A stretch of DNA of 50,062 bases from the NCBI GenBank assembly GCA_017609755.1, contig JAFCDI010000002.1:1-50062 (forward strand). The letters run 5' to 3'. Of the stretch, positions 33,948 through 42,667 are shown piece after piece; the stretch's first letter is position 1; each line of letters opens with the position of its first letter. Origin of the DNA: Candidatus Pacearchaeota archaeon (GTDB lineage: Archaea > Nanobdellota > Nanobdellia > Pacearchaeales > GW2011-AR1). A program made the translations under genes and the position numbers. Below the pieces are notes generated by a model, which was given only the letters and a program-made list of their open reading frames with translations, did not search any database and was not told the DNA's origin.

Positions 33948-34464
33948 TTTTTTCTGTTTTTCTAACAATTGTTAAAATTTTAATTAAATAAAGTTCTTCA
34001 TTAAATTTGTCCAAAGAAAAAAATTCTTTCTCAAGACAGACTGCTTCTCTCTGATACTCTTTTTCCTTTTGAATTTCACAACTAGAAATTAAATTTAAAT
34101 TTCCTTCAGAAAAATTAAACAAAGATTTCTCTAAATTATTTGAATTAAAAAAATGAATCTCTAAATAATATTGAGGAATTCCTCCAAAAATATCTTCAGA
34201 ATTTAAATTCAAATGACATTCTTCTAGAAAATTGTTTTTAAAAGATTCATTAAATCCTTCTGAATCTAATATTGCTTTATTTATTTCACCTTGATTTGAT
34301 AAACAATTCGCTATTGAATTAGACAAAGCTTCTGCTTCTAATTCTCTAACATCATATGGATGTGAATAAAACAAATAAACCATTCCAAAAATTCCTCCTG
34401 CAACAAGTAAAATCATTGCAAACCAATAAACTGAAATTATCTTACTTCCTGCTTTTTTATACAT
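33937..34464 (-). CDS. Prepilin-like membrane-anchored protein
   Basis: 175 residues from 'MYKKAGSKIISVYWFAMILL'. One N-terminal span with a basic start, then a soluble domain with several cysteines ('NSIANCLSNQGEINKAILDS', 'NFLEECHLNL', 'SSCEIQKEKEYQREAVCLEK'). The ATG at 34464 follows the stop of the previous gene after one base, which decides the start over 34494. Confidence 0.65.
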   Translation of the reverse strand: MYKKAGSKIISVYWFAMILLVAGGIFGMVYLFYSHPYDVRELEAEALSNSIANCLSNQGEINKAILDSEGFNESFKNNFLEECHLNLNSEDIFGGIPQYYLEIHFFNSNNLEKSLFNFSEGNLNLISSCEIQKEKEYQREAVCLEKEFFSLDKFNEELYLIKILTIVRKTEKNVK

Positions 34465-34465
34465 T

Positions 34466-34864
34466 TTAATCATATTCAAGTATTTTAATAACATATGAAT
34501 TTATTTCTGAATCAGGATATAAATTTATATTAATTTTATTAAAATAAGAGTAAGAGTGTCCGCTATTTTCATCTAATTTTACAGTTATTAAATTATCTCT
34601 AGAAAATATTATTTCTTCAAATTCTAATCCATTTTTTTCTGCAATTTCTCTTGCTTTTTCCATATTTAAAACAATTGTCATTCCTGGTTTTGCTGAATCA
34701 ATTAAAAGAGATATTTGTTTTGAATAAGTCTCCTCTAATAAACTAGCTCCTTGTCCTGATTTTGATATAAAAAGAACTAAAATCATCAAAAACATAACAT
34801 TTAAAATAATAAAAACAACATTCTCCATTAATACTTTTCCATGATTATTCCTCTTTTTAAACAT
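34466..34864 (-). CDS. Prepilin-like membrane-anchored protein
   Basis: 132 residues from 'MFKKRNNHGKVLMENVVFII'. Basic N-terminus with a Glu preceding the hydrophobic helix, as in prepilins, then a small strand-rich domain ('GLEFEEIIFSRDNLITVKLD'). No cysteines. Part of the same gene row. Confidence 0.65.
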   Translation of the reverse strand: MFKKRNNHGKVLMENVVFIILNVMFLMILVLFISKSGQGASLLEETYSKQISLLIDSAKPGMTIVLNMEKAREIAEKNGLEFEEIIFSRDNLITVKLDENSGHSYSYFNKININLYPDSEINSYVIKILEYD

Positions 34865-34902
34865 AATATAAATTATCAAATAATCTTAATAAAACTAACG
34901 AA

Positions 34903-35844
34903 TTAAGAAAGAGTCACAATATCTTTACAGTTTAACAGCCTAAATGCTTCTGGACTTGCTTCAATAATTGTAGGAGCCATAAATTCATTGTCAATTCCCT
35001 CTCCTTCAACAATTAATGCTACTATTTTTGGATTGTATAATTTTTCTGCTAAATCATCTCCTACCACTCCTGTAACTACTCCAGAAACTAAGATTATTGC
35101 TCCTCCTACTGCTGTAAAAGGAAGAGTTAATATTCCTACTACTACTGCAACTCCTCCAATCCACTTGTATTTATTTCCAATTTGACTAGTAATTCCCATC
35201 ATAACAAAATAATTTTCATCAAGATGTATTTTTCCAAAAGTTGAAATTCCTTCTTCATTTCCTTCACTAACAGAAATTTCTGATACTAGAGAAGCAATAT
35301 TTTTTGTTCCAAAAAAATACTCTGCATAAGTTTGCTTTCCTTCAGAAAGAGAGGTCTCTGATAAATAATTATAAAATTCGTCTTTGTTTATTTCACCACT
35401 CTCAAAACCCTCAATTTTTCTTATGCTATTATCAAATGCTATTTGAGAGCAAATAGAACAATAATTTGCTTCCTTTGTCTTATCTCCTATATAATCAATT
35501 TTTCCTTCTCCAAACATCCACCAACAATCAGCCATTTCTTCTGCCAAAATTCTATAAACTTCTTCTTTACTAGAAGCCTTTTCAATATTTGGATTTGTCA
35601 TAGATTCGCAGCTTCCATCTTTACTCAAACATACATAAGTTCTTTTACAATTTAGAGGAACTGTTTTTTCAGATAAAAGTACATTTCCTCTAAGAATCAC
35701 AGAATTATGGCAAATTTCTTTTTCACTTTCTGCTCCAAGATTTAATCTAAACAAAAAATACAAAATAACAATAAAACTAATAACTAATACAATTAAAATA
35801 ACTATTTGCTGAGTTGTTAACTCTCCTCTTTTATTAATTTTCAT
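34903..35844 (-). CDS. Prepilin-like protein with a second hydrophobic region
   Basis: 313 residues from 'MKINKRGELTTQQIVILIVL'. 'NKRGE' plus a hydrophobic helix is a prepilin-type signal. The outer part holds cysteines ('NCKRTYVCLSKDGSCESMTN', 'NYCSICSQIA'), and residues about 225-265 are hydrophobic and Gly/Val-rich ('WIGGVAVVVGILTLPFTAVG'), possibly two membrane spans. The chosen ATG overlaps the TGA of the 34-residue gene upstream (ATGA). Confidence 0.7.
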   Translation of the reverse strand: MKINKRGELTTQQIVILIVLVISFIVILYFLFRLNLGAESEKEICHNSVILRGNVLLSEKTVPLNCKRTYVCLSKDGSCESMTNPNIEKASSKEEVYRILAEEMADCWWMFGEGKIDYIGDKTKEANYCSICSQIAFDNSIRKIEGFESGEINKDEFYNYLSETSLSEGKQTYAEYFFGTKNIASLVSEISVSEGNEEGISTFGKIHLDENYFVMMGITSQIGNKYKWIGGVAVVVGILTLPFTAVGGAIILVSGVVTGVVGDDLAEKLYNPKIVALIVEGEGIDNEFMAPTIIEASPEAFRLLNCKDIVTLS

Positions 35845-35945
35845 CCTAAAATCCCCATTTTTCTTAAGGCAACATAAAGAGCTGTTGCTATAACTATAAA
35901 AAAGAAAATCCAAATTATATATTTTAGTAATTCTTCTAAATTCAT
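35841..35945 (-). CDS. 34-residue single-span membrane peptide
   Basis: Reads 'MNLEELLKYIIWIFFFIVIA' and ends 'ALRKMGILG'. It overlaps the previous gene by 4 nt (ATGA at 35942-35945) and the next by 4 nt (35841-35844). Tight coupling on both sides argues that it is translated. One transmembrane helix, no known family. Confidence 0.6.
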   Translation of the reverse strand: MNLEELLKYIIWIFFFIVIATALYVALRKMGILG

Positions 35946-36415
35946 ATTCTAGTTATTTGAATTTTTCCTCCTATTTTTCTTATATTTATTTCAACAATTT
36001 CTTCATGATATTTCTCTATTTTAATATCCTCAAATTCTAATAAATTTGAAATAATCAAACAAGAACCTTCTTTTGAACATTTTTTTATTTGCCTATCAAA
36101 AATATCTCCAAAAACTTTGTTGCAAATACATATGCAATTCTCTCCTGAACAAGAATTTGGTTTTTTCTCTTCTCCAGTAAAACTAAATAAAGTCCATCCC
36201 TGAGGCTGAAGAGCAGTTATATTTCCTCCTAAAGAATCTAAATTTGAAATCATTTCAGAAATTTTATCAATTGTTTCTGCTGCTTCTCTCTCTTTTTTCT
36301 GTTTTGATTCTGAAGAAAGAATATTAACTAAAAAATAAGCTAACAAAGCCAAACCAATTACTGCTATAATCATTTTTAGAGTTTCTTCAGTTAATAACAT
36401 TCCTTTATTTTTCAT
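35942..36415 (-). CDS. Prepilin-like protein with a cysteine cluster
   Basis: 157 residues. 'MKNKGMLLTEETLKMIIAVI' gives a basic start and hydrophobic helix with acidic residues before it. A coiled-coil-like stalk ('EREAAETIDKISEMISNLDS') and a Cys cluster 'NSCSGENCICICNKVFG' follow. The start overlaps the TGA of the 56-residue gene upstream. Confidence 0.65.
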   Translation of the reverse strand: MKNKGMLLTEETLKMIIAVIGLALLAYFLVNILSSESKQKKEREAAETIDKISEMISNLDSLGGNITALQPQGWTLFSFTGEEKKPNSCSGENCICICNKVFGDIFDRQIKKCSKEGSCLIISNLLEFEDIKIEKYHEEIVEINIRKIGGKIQITRI

Positions 36416-36582
36416 ATCAAAGACAAAATAAATTTAAAACTAGAATTTCCAGTTCCTCCCACATTAGAGATAAAAACTGCAACATGATTTTTAAATACAT
36501 AATAAACTCCCCAAACAACTGCCACAATAACTAAAATTCCAATTATTAATTTTATAAGCTGATTTATAGTTAATTCTGCCAT
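36412..36582 (-). CDS. 56-residue single-span protein of the filament locus
   Basis: 'MAELTINQLIKLIIGILVIV' forms one N-terminal span, followed by 'YYVFKNHVAVFISNVGG' and a short tail. It shares a 4-nt overlap with the next gene (36412-36415) and starts one base after the stop of the gene before it. Small pilin-like subunit or assembly peptide; no family recognised. Confidence 0.6.
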   Translation of the reverse strand: MAELTINQLIKLIIGILVIVAVVWGVYYVFKNHVAVFISNVGGTGNSSFKFILSLI

Positions 36583-36583
36583 T

Positions 36584-36742
36584 TTAAGTTCCTCTAAATA
36601 AATTTTTAAGAGAATCTATTAGAGAGATTCCTTTTTGCTTTAATAAAAATATAGTAATAATTAAAATTGCTAAAACTGCAAGAGCAATTAAAAGCCAGGG
36701 CAAATATTCTGTAACAATTCCTCTTTTATTCCTCTTTTTCAT
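36584..36742 (-). CDS. 52-residue prepilin-like protein
   Basis: 'MKKRNKRGIVTEYLPWLLIA' has the same 'NKRG' prepilin-type signal as its larger neighbours, with Glu in the helix, one span and a short amphipathic tail. The operon order and the one-base gap to the following gene support it as a real gene. Confidence 0.65.
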   Translation of the reverse strand: MKKRNKRGIVTEYLPWLLIALAVLAILIITIFLLKQKGISLIDSLKNLFRGT

Positions 36743-36776
36743 AATATATCCTATAAAAGAATATTAATAAATCTAA

Positions 36777-38936
36777 CTATACTCCTAAATTTCCAAGCAC
36801 AACTGTTGTTAATATAAACAATATTAAAGTTGCTATTAAAGCAACTAAAAAATAAAGAGTAATTCCTTTTTTCAAATTTTTTCCGGTCTTGTTTGTTTTT
36901 TCTAATCTATCTTCTCCAGAATCTATCATAACCAAAGTGCCTGTTAAAATAAAAATTATCTGAATTATATAAATTCCTACAATAATTTGTAAATAATAAG
37001 GAGGTATCATGCTTCCTAAATTAAAGATTTCTAAAATTCCATCAATATTTGAAATTCCTAATGCTGAAGCATCTCCAATGCTTGCTGCTATTTCTAGTTT
37101 ATTTAAAATAGATGCAATCATTGTTGCTAAACCCACAACAATTCCAGAAAGCAAAGGAGCTAAAAAAGTCATATTACTTCTCATATCAGAAACAATCTCT
37201 GCTAACATGTCTTTAAGTCTCATTGTTATTTTTTGAATATTTTTAATGTATTGAGAAATATTCATTAAACTCATTGCAGCAGCTTTTAATCCTTTTTTAG
37301 CAGATTCAATTAAAACTCTCATACTTGTTGCAATTAAATCAGAAGGATAGTAATTTAATGTTCCTCTATTTGGATCAAAAATAGCTCTTTCAACACTCAT
37401 TCCCATTTGTCTTATATTATAATTAACTCTTCTAAAAAAATCTCCAGTCATTAATCCTCTTGAAGATTCTGCAACTTTTCCAAAAGCCAATTCAGGAGGA
37501 ACTCCATTACCAATTCTATTTCCTAATTGAAAAAGAGAATTATTAAATTCAGCTTCAAGTTGTTTTGTCTTTTTTCTTTCTTTAATTAACTCTTTTGTTC
37601 TTTCTTTTGCAGCTATTGAAAAAAAGAGGGCAATTCCAATTGGAATAAACAAACTAAAAAATACAGCTCCAATTCCAAAAGGCCCAACTCCATTTTCTTT
37701 AAAGTCAAATAATTTTCCATCTCCTAAAAAATTCAATCCTAATTCTGTAAAACTATAATCTGCTTGAATTCCAAACATATCTGCAACTCCTGGAATTTGA
37801 AGAATAAGAGGAGCAAAACCAATTATAAAAAGTGGAAGACAAATAAAAAAAGCTCTTACATAAGCATCCTTACTTTTATATTTTGGATACAAAGGATTTC
37901 TCTCTAAAAAAATAGTTTCTCCATAGCCTCCTGGTCTCAACATTAGAACTTTGTCTGTAAGATAATAAACCATAAAAGGAACAATTAAATTAAACAAAAT
38001 AAAAACATGAACTGTTTTTAAAATTCCTCCAAGCATTGCAGATGCAAGAGGAAGTAATGCCAAAGCAAGAGTAGGAAGAACAACTCCCAACATATAAACA
38101 TTTGTTAAAGGACTTCTAACACTATGAGTAAATTTCAACATTTTATCATAAACTCCATCAAGAACAACTTGAAGAGATTTTTCTAAAACAGCTATTCTTC
38201 TTGTGTTATTTGGTTCAAACAAACTTCCTTCAATTAAATGAAATGCTTCAATAAACTCTACAGAATAATCTTTCCAACTTTCTAAATAATTATCTAAACT
38301 TTCTTTAATTGTTGAGAATTTTCCAATCTCTACATCATAAAATACTTTTTTAAAATCCAAAGATAAAGGAGGTTGAAGATGCTTAGATGCAAAGGAAATT
38401 GCTTTTTCTAAATTAGGAGTATGCCTCATATAAACCACAATATAAAGAATTGCAGGAACCATTTGAGAAGATGCTTTTAATCTCCATTTTTTTGCTAATC
38501 TTTCAGGATATGCATTAACAAAATAAAAAAGAAAAATAGAAACAAAAACAACTAAAACAAAAAACAAAACTGGAAAAAACTCAATACTTCCCTTAATTAA
38601 AGAAATTGCAACAGAAATAAGAAGTCCAACTAAAAAAACAGAAACAAAAGACATAACAGAAAGAGTTAGTGCTTGCCAAGGTAAAACATCTAAATGAGCT
38701 TCCTCTAAATGTTTTCTAATTTTATCCTTATCTTTTTCAGAAACATTTATTTTAATTAAATTTCCAAGACTTGCGCACCATTTTTCATAACGGCTTAATT
38801 CAGGAGCCATTTCTTTTTTAAAAGAAGTATACTCTTTGCTATAGTTTGTTTCTCCAACTAAAGTAGAATCCATTTGAGACTCTATTTTTGCACTATGTTT
38901 TCTAAGAATTTCTTCAACAGTTGGTTTTCTAGGCAT
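36777..38936 (-). CDS. Type IV filament platform protein with two T2SS-F domains (TadC/FlaJ-like)
   Basis: 719 residues from 'MPRKPTVEEILRKHSAKIES'. The longer frame (38969) would begin inside the promoter-like 'TTTATATAAAAG', and GAGAGG precedes the chosen ATG. Two T2SS-F-like units are visible: one about 155-300 ('PAILYIVVYMRHTPNLEKAI') and one about 465-620 ('NSLFQLGNRIGNGVPPELAF'), each followed by hydrophobic helices, about nine spans in all. It is the membrane platform for filament assembly, working with the ATPase encoded directly upstream. Confidence 0.9.
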   Translation of the reverse strand: MPRKPTVEEILRKHSAKIESQMDSTLVGETNYSKEYTSFKKEMAPELSRYEKWCASLGNLIKINVSEKDKDKIRKHLEEAHLDVLPWQALTLSVMSFVSVFLVGLLISVAISLIKGSIEFFPVLFFVLVVFVSIFLFYFVNAYPERLAKKWRLKASSQMVPAILYIVVYMRHTPNLEKAISFASKHLQPPLSLDFKKVFYDVEIGKFSTIKESLDNYLESWKDYSVEFIEAFHLIEGSLFEPNNTRRIAVLEKSLQVVLDGVYDKMLKFTHSVRSPLTNVYMLGVVLPTLALALLPLASAMLGGILKTVHVFILFNLIVPFMVYYLTDKVLMLRPGGYGETIFLERNPLYPKYKSKDAYVRAFFICLPLFIIGFAPLILQIPGVADMFGIQADYSFTELGLNFLGDGKLFDFKENGVGPFGIGAVFFSLFIPIGIALFFSIAAKERTKELIKERKKTKQLEAEFNNSLFQLGNRIGNGVPPELAFGKVAESSRGLMTGDFFRRVNYNIRQMGMSVERAIFDPNRGTLNYYPSDLIATSMRVLIESAKKGLKAAAMSLMNISQYIKNIQKITMRLKDMLAEIVSDMRSNMTFLAPLLSGIVVGLATMIASILNKLEIAASIGDASALGISNIDGILEIFNLGSMIPPYYLQIIVGIYIIQIIFILTGTLVMIDSGEDRLEKTNKTGKNLKKGITLYFLVALIATLILFILTTVVLGNLGV

Positions 38937-38990
38937 TTTTTCCTCTCTTTTATATAAATTAAATAACAAAAATCAATTAATAAATCTTGC

Positions 38991-41279
38991 TTAAGATTTT
39001 CTTTTTTTAATTTCACTAGTTAACCATTTTTGCCAAAGAGGAAAAACTTTATCAGATAAAGGAAGTCCAAATTCTTCTCTAACTTCCTCTGAAATCTTGT
39101 GAAACATATGATTTGCAAGAGTTGTAAAATTCGCTTCAAGAATATCAAAATTCTTTTCTTTTTCTGCTAAATCTACTAATTCCTGCTTTATTTTTGCCCT
39201 TAAAAGAATATTATCATAAACAGCATCCCAATTTCCAGCCCAGCCTTTTACATTTGCTGCAATATTTTTCAGAACTTCACTATCTCCATTTTTAAGATCT
39301 TCTGTAGGTTCTAATTCATCAGTTTCAACATTATATTTCATTAAATCCACAAATCCTTTTTCTCTAAGAGGATCTTCTTTCCAATGTTTTCTTATTTCTG
39401 AAATCTGTAAAACTCTTCTCCAAGAGTGAAGTCCATCTGGAGATTTAATAGGATTACAAACAACAATAATATCTGTTGCTTTAAAACTAGTAGCAGGAAC
39501 TCCTAAATCATTTACAACTCTATCAAAAACAGCATAAGGAGAAGCTCCATGAATTGTTCCTGCAACAACATTTGCCAAAGCACCAATTCTCATTGCTTCA
39601 TAAAGAGCTTTTGCTTCAACACTTCTAACCTCTCCAATAATTAAACAACTATCTCCTAATCTTAAACTAGTTCTTATTCCATCATCAGCAGAAACTTCAG
39701 TTGTTGTTTTTAATAAAGCAGATCTTACTTTCATTCTTAAAATATCATATTTGAGTTTTCTTAGAGAATCAATAGGCAATTCTAAAGAATCTTCAATTGT
39801 AATAATTCTAAATTTTGGAATAATTTCTAACATTAAACTTCCAAGTAAAGATGTTTTACCTGAACTTCGAGTTCCTGCAACCAAAAGAGTTCGAGAACCA
39901 TCAATTAAAAAACTAAGTAAGCCTGCTGCAAATGAATTAATCATTTTATTTTTTATAAAAAGAGGAAGAGTCCAAGGATCTTCTCTATGTCTTCTAATTG
40001 AATAAGCCAAACCATTGGGAGAAAGAGGTTCTTGAATAATTGCTATTCTTGCTTTAATTTTTCCTAAGTCTAATTGAGTGTCTAAAATAGGGTTTGATTC
40101 GTCTAAAGGCCTTCCAGATAACATTCTAAATTTTGCTGCCCAAGAATCAGCATCTTCTTGACTTGGTAAGATATTTGTAGAACATTCATCATATTTTTGA
40201 TGCCTTACAAAAATTTGAGTCTTAGGTATTGGAGCATTTAAAGAAAGATCCTGCAAATTTCTATCTTGCAACAAAACCTCAATCAATCCAAATCCAATAG
40301 TATGTCTAACTAAAATAGTTGATAATTTGTTTAAATCTTCATAATCTAATCGTATATTTTTATTTTGAGCCAAATCTCTTAATAAATCTTTAGAAATATT
40401 AAAAAAAACCTGACGAGTTCTTTCAGTGTCTGTAAATTCTTCTGCTTCTGGTTGATGTTCTATTAAAACTCCTCTAGCTAAATTTAAAAGCATATTATAA
40501 TCTTCTGATAAAGAATTTTCAGGAGGAACTATATGATAAATTAATTTCGGCTCATCTTTTTTCTTTAAAATAGTAACTTGAGATTCATCATAATTTCCAT
40601 TAGAAATAGAATATTGGTCAATAATTTCTGCATTTTCAGGAATATCTGAAATCAAACGAGTAAAAGTAAAATTAGGAATTATATCTGGTTTGAAAAGGTG
40701 ATGATAAATTTCTCTTTCTCCTTTAGAATAATCTTCTAAATAAGGCTCTGCTGCTTTTATTAATTGAACTTCTTTTAAAAGTTTTAAAATCTCTTCTAAC
40801 AGCCTAATATAATTTGTCTGATCATTTCTATATGCTGGATTTAGTTTGTCTAAAAGAATCTTAGCATTTAAAATTAATTTTTTTATTTCAAAATATGCTG
40901 CTAAAGGGTCTCTTTTTAAAAATAACAAAAAAGAAAAAACTTCATTATATCTTTGAGAAAAAAATTCTGGATTTGTTGAAATTAATTTTTCCTGAGATAA
41001 AATTTTCTCTTGTTTTATCAAATAAACATAAAGCTGAGCTAATTCAAGTAAATAAGATGTTTCTTTAAAGTCATAATTATAATTTTTTTGTTGAACAAAA
41101 ATAATTCTTGAAACTTGAGGATTTTCTATTAGAGCATCAATTGTTCTTTCCATTACTTCTGGATAATCTGCTAAACTAGGAACATATGGTGCTCCAAGAT
41201 AATTTATATAGAGTAAATCTTCTCCTCCTTTTCTAATTATTTCAGAAGAATATAGTTCTTTTTCTTTTTTTTCTAACAT
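38991..41279 (-). CDS. Type II/IV secretion ATPase (VirB11/FlaI-like) for filament assembly
   Basis: 762 residues. A long N-terminal region (1-300), unlike that of short FlaI proteins, is followed by the ATPase core with Walker A 'VAGTRSSGKTSLLGSLML' (about 466), 'FRIITIEDSLELPIDSLRKL' (Asp box), Walker B-like 'DSCLIIGEVRSVEAKALYEA' and the His box 'GTIHGASPYAVFDRVVNDLG'. It drives polymerisation of pilins through the platform protein. The promoter is the shared TATA-like box at 41300-41308. Confidence 0.93.
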   Translation of the reverse strand: MLEKKEKELYSSEIIRKGGEDLLYINYLGAPYVPSLADYPEVMERTIDALIENPQVSRIIFVQQKNYNYDFKETSYLLELAQLYVYLIKQEKILSQEKLISTNPEFFSQRYNEVFSFLLFLKRDPLAAYFEIKKLILNAKILLDKLNPAYRNDQTNYIRLLEEILKLLKEVQLIKAAEPYLEDYSKGEREIYHHLFKPDIIPNFTFTRLISDIPENAEIIDQYSISNGNYDESQVTILKKKDEPKLIYHIVPPENSLSEDYNMLLNLARGVLIEHQPEAEEFTDTERTRQVFFNISKDLLRDLAQNKNIRLDYEDLNKLSTILVRHTIGFGLIEVLLQDRNLQDLSLNAPIPKTQIFVRHQKYDECSTNILPSQEDADSWAAKFRMLSGRPLDESNPILDTQLDLGKIKARIAIIQEPLSPNGLAYSIRRHREDPWTLPLFIKNKMINSFAAGLLSFLIDGSRTLLVAGTRSSGKTSLLGSLMLEIIPKFRIITIEDSLELPIDSLRKLKYDILRMKVRSALLKTTTEVSADDGIRTSLRLGDSCLIIGEVRSVEAKALYEAMRIGALANVVAGTIHGASPYAVFDRVVNDLGVPATSFKATDIIVVCNPIKSPDGLHSWRRVLQISEIRKHWKEDPLREKGFVDLMKYNVETDELEPTEDLKNGDSEVLKNIAANVKGWAGNWDAVYDNILLRAKIKQELVDLAEKEKNFDILEANFTTLANHMFHKISEEVREEFGLPLSDKVFPLWQKWLTSEIKKRKS

Positions 41280-41299
41280 AAAGAAAAAAAGAACAAAGA

Positions 41300-41308
41300 G
41301 TTTAAAAC
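41300..41308. promoter_or_regulatory. Bidirectional TATA-like box between the ATPase gene and the coiled-coil gene
   Basis: GTTTAAAAC reads GTTTTAAAC on the other strand. It lies 21-29 nt before the minus-strand ATPase ATG (41279) and directly before the first 30-bp repeat on the plus side. Confidence 0.5.
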
Positions 41309-41313
41309 ATTTT

Positions 41314-41343
41314 GTGTCTTTCGCTAAAACACAACAAATTTAA
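41314..41343 (+). repeat. 30-bp direct repeat, copy 1
   Basis: Begins GTGTCTTTCGCTAAAACAC and ends CAAATTTAA. It is identical to the copy at 41373-41402. Inside, GTGT-C-TTT can pair with AAA-ACAC to form a small hairpin with a CGCT loop. Confidence 0.9.
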
Positions 41344-41372
41344 GGGAAGGTAGTGCGGTAGGAAACCGTTAG

Positions 41373-41402
41373 GTGTCTTTCGCTAAAACACAACAAATTT
41401 AA
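41373..41402 (+). repeat. 30-bp direct repeat, copy 2
   Basis: Identical over 30 bases to 41314-41343. The 29-nt spacer between them (41344-41372) is GC-richer and contains CGGT/ACCG that could form a hairpin. Copy 2 ends 9 nt before the ATG at 41412. Confidence 0.9.
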
Positions 41403-41411
41403 TTTTTTTCT

Positions 41412-41738
41412 ATGAGTGATAGGAATTCAGATTATCTTGGGCAAGAATTAGGAATTCTTCATACAAAAATTAGAGATTTAGAAGAAAAACAAAGAATTCT
41501 TAAAGATAGACTTTTGCTTATTGGGCAAAATTTAATTGAAACAAAAGAAAAAAACAGAGAAGATATTTTAGAAATAAAAAAAGATATAGAGATTATGAAA
41601 CATAGTTTAGAAAGATTCTCCTCTTTTTTAGAAACAGCATCTTCTGAATTTTCAAGATTTGCAAGAAAAGAGGATTTAGACATTTTAGTAAAACAAGCAA
41701 AAATGTTTCAACCTTTAGAAAAATTAAAAAAGAGGTAA
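41412..41738 (+). CDS. Coiled-coil protein of the filament locus
   Basis: 108 residues, almost fully helical with heptad-like spacing ('LGILHTKIRDLEEKQRILKD', 'DIEIMKHSLERFSSFLETAS'). No signal peptide, so cytoplasmic. Its position opposite the ATPase gene and ahead of another coiled-coil gene recalls the accessory FlaC/D/E proteins of archaella, but I see no sequence motif that proves homology. Its ATG follows the second 30-bp repeat. Confidence 0.7.
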   Translation: MSDRNSDYLGQELGILHTKIRDLEEKQRILKDRLLLIGQNLIETKEKNREDILEIKKDIEIMKHSLERFSSFLETASSEFSRFARKEDLDILVKQAKMFQPLEKLKKR

Positions 41739-41752
41739 AACAATACTCTAAT

Positions 41753-42649
41753 ATGGGAACTCTCGATAAGATAACACAAATGAAAAACCAAGGGTTTTCT
41801 GAAGGAGATATAATCAATAATTTAAAAGAACAAGGAGTTTCTCCAAAAGCAATAAATGAAGCAATGGACCAATCAAAAATAAAACAAGCAATTTCAGATT
41901 CAGGACAAGAAGCAACTTCTGGAAATACAATTCCTGCAGGAAGAAGTGCAAGAGCTCAAGAACAAGGACAAAATGTTCCAAATGATGAATTTTACATTCC
42001 TCAAGGAAGAGCTCCTCTTCCAAAAGGCCCTCCAACTCAAGAATATTCTAAAAATCAAGATCAAATATACTCTCAAAATTATAATGCAGATACTTTTTCG
42101 CAAACTTATGATGCAGAATACAATCAAAACTACAACCAGAATTATGGTTCTCAGCCTTATGGAGCCTATGAACAACCAGAAAATTATGGTTCTGATTATG
42201 GAAGTTATGAAGAGCCATATGGAGGATATGCTCCTCAAAATTATAATGAAGAATATTATCCTCAAGAAGGATATGAATCTGGTTCTAATTATGGAGGATA
42301 TGATGAAGGAACAGATATAATGATTGAAATAGCAGAACAAGTTTTTGCTGAAAAAATGAAAAAAATAGAAAAGCAAATTGAAGAATTAAACGAGTTTAAA
42401 ACTCTTGCAGAAACAAAATTAAACAATGCAACAGATAGATTAAAAAGAATTGAAGAAACAATAGACAAATTACAATCAGCTATATTAGAAAAAGTAGGAT
42501 TTTATGGTAGAGGAGTAGAAAATCTAAAAAAAGAAATGGAAATGATGCAAGAATCTTTTAGCAAAACTCTTCCTAACTTAGTTTCTAAATCTTCTGCATC
42601 TCATCTTCATAAAAAACCTACAAGAACTAATTCTAAAAAAAATAATTAA
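41753..42649 (+). CDS. Tyr/Asn/Gln-rich protein with N-terminal UBA-like motif and C-terminal coiled coil
   Basis: 298 residues in three parts. Residues 1-45 form a short helical module ('LDKITQMKNQGFSEGDIINN', 'LKEQGVSPKAINEAM'). Residues about 60-190 are low-complexity, rich in Tyr, Asn, Gln, Gly and Pro ('YNQNYNQNYGSQPYGAYEQP'). Residues 195-275 form a coiled coil ('MKKIEKQIEELNEFKTLAET'). The tail is basic. No membrane span. The gene follows the coiled-coil gene by 14 nt, so both are probably one operon that supports the divergent filament machinery. Confidence 0.75.
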   Translation: MGTLDKITQMKNQGFSEGDIINNLKEQGVSPKAINEAMDQSKIKQAISDSGQEATSGNTIPAGRSARAQEQGQNVPNDEFYIPQGRAPLPKGPPTQEYSKNQDQIYSQNYNADTFSQTYDAEYNQNYNQNYGSQPYGAYEQPENYGSDYGSYEEPYGGYAPQNYNEEYYPQEGYESGSNYGGYDEGTDIMIEIAEQVFAEKMKKIEKQIEELNEFKTLAETKLNNATDRLKRIEETIDKLQSAILEKVGFYGRGVENLKKEMEMMQESFSKTLPNLVSKSSASHLHKKPTRTNSKKNN

Positions 42650-42667
42650 TAAAATTCTAATAAAAAA

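Noticed and set aside
41314-41402. A minimal CRISPR array (two 30-nt repeats, one 29-nt spacer)
   Set aside because: The dimensions fit, but there are only two units, no cas genes anywhere in the window, and the repeats lie exactly in a divergent promoter region next to a start codon. A regulatory duplication is more likely.
41814-42376. Three ORFs in other frames (minus and plus) over the Tyr/Asn/Gln-rich gene
   Set aside because: They follow from the repetitive codons of the low-complexity region and have no plausible protein features.
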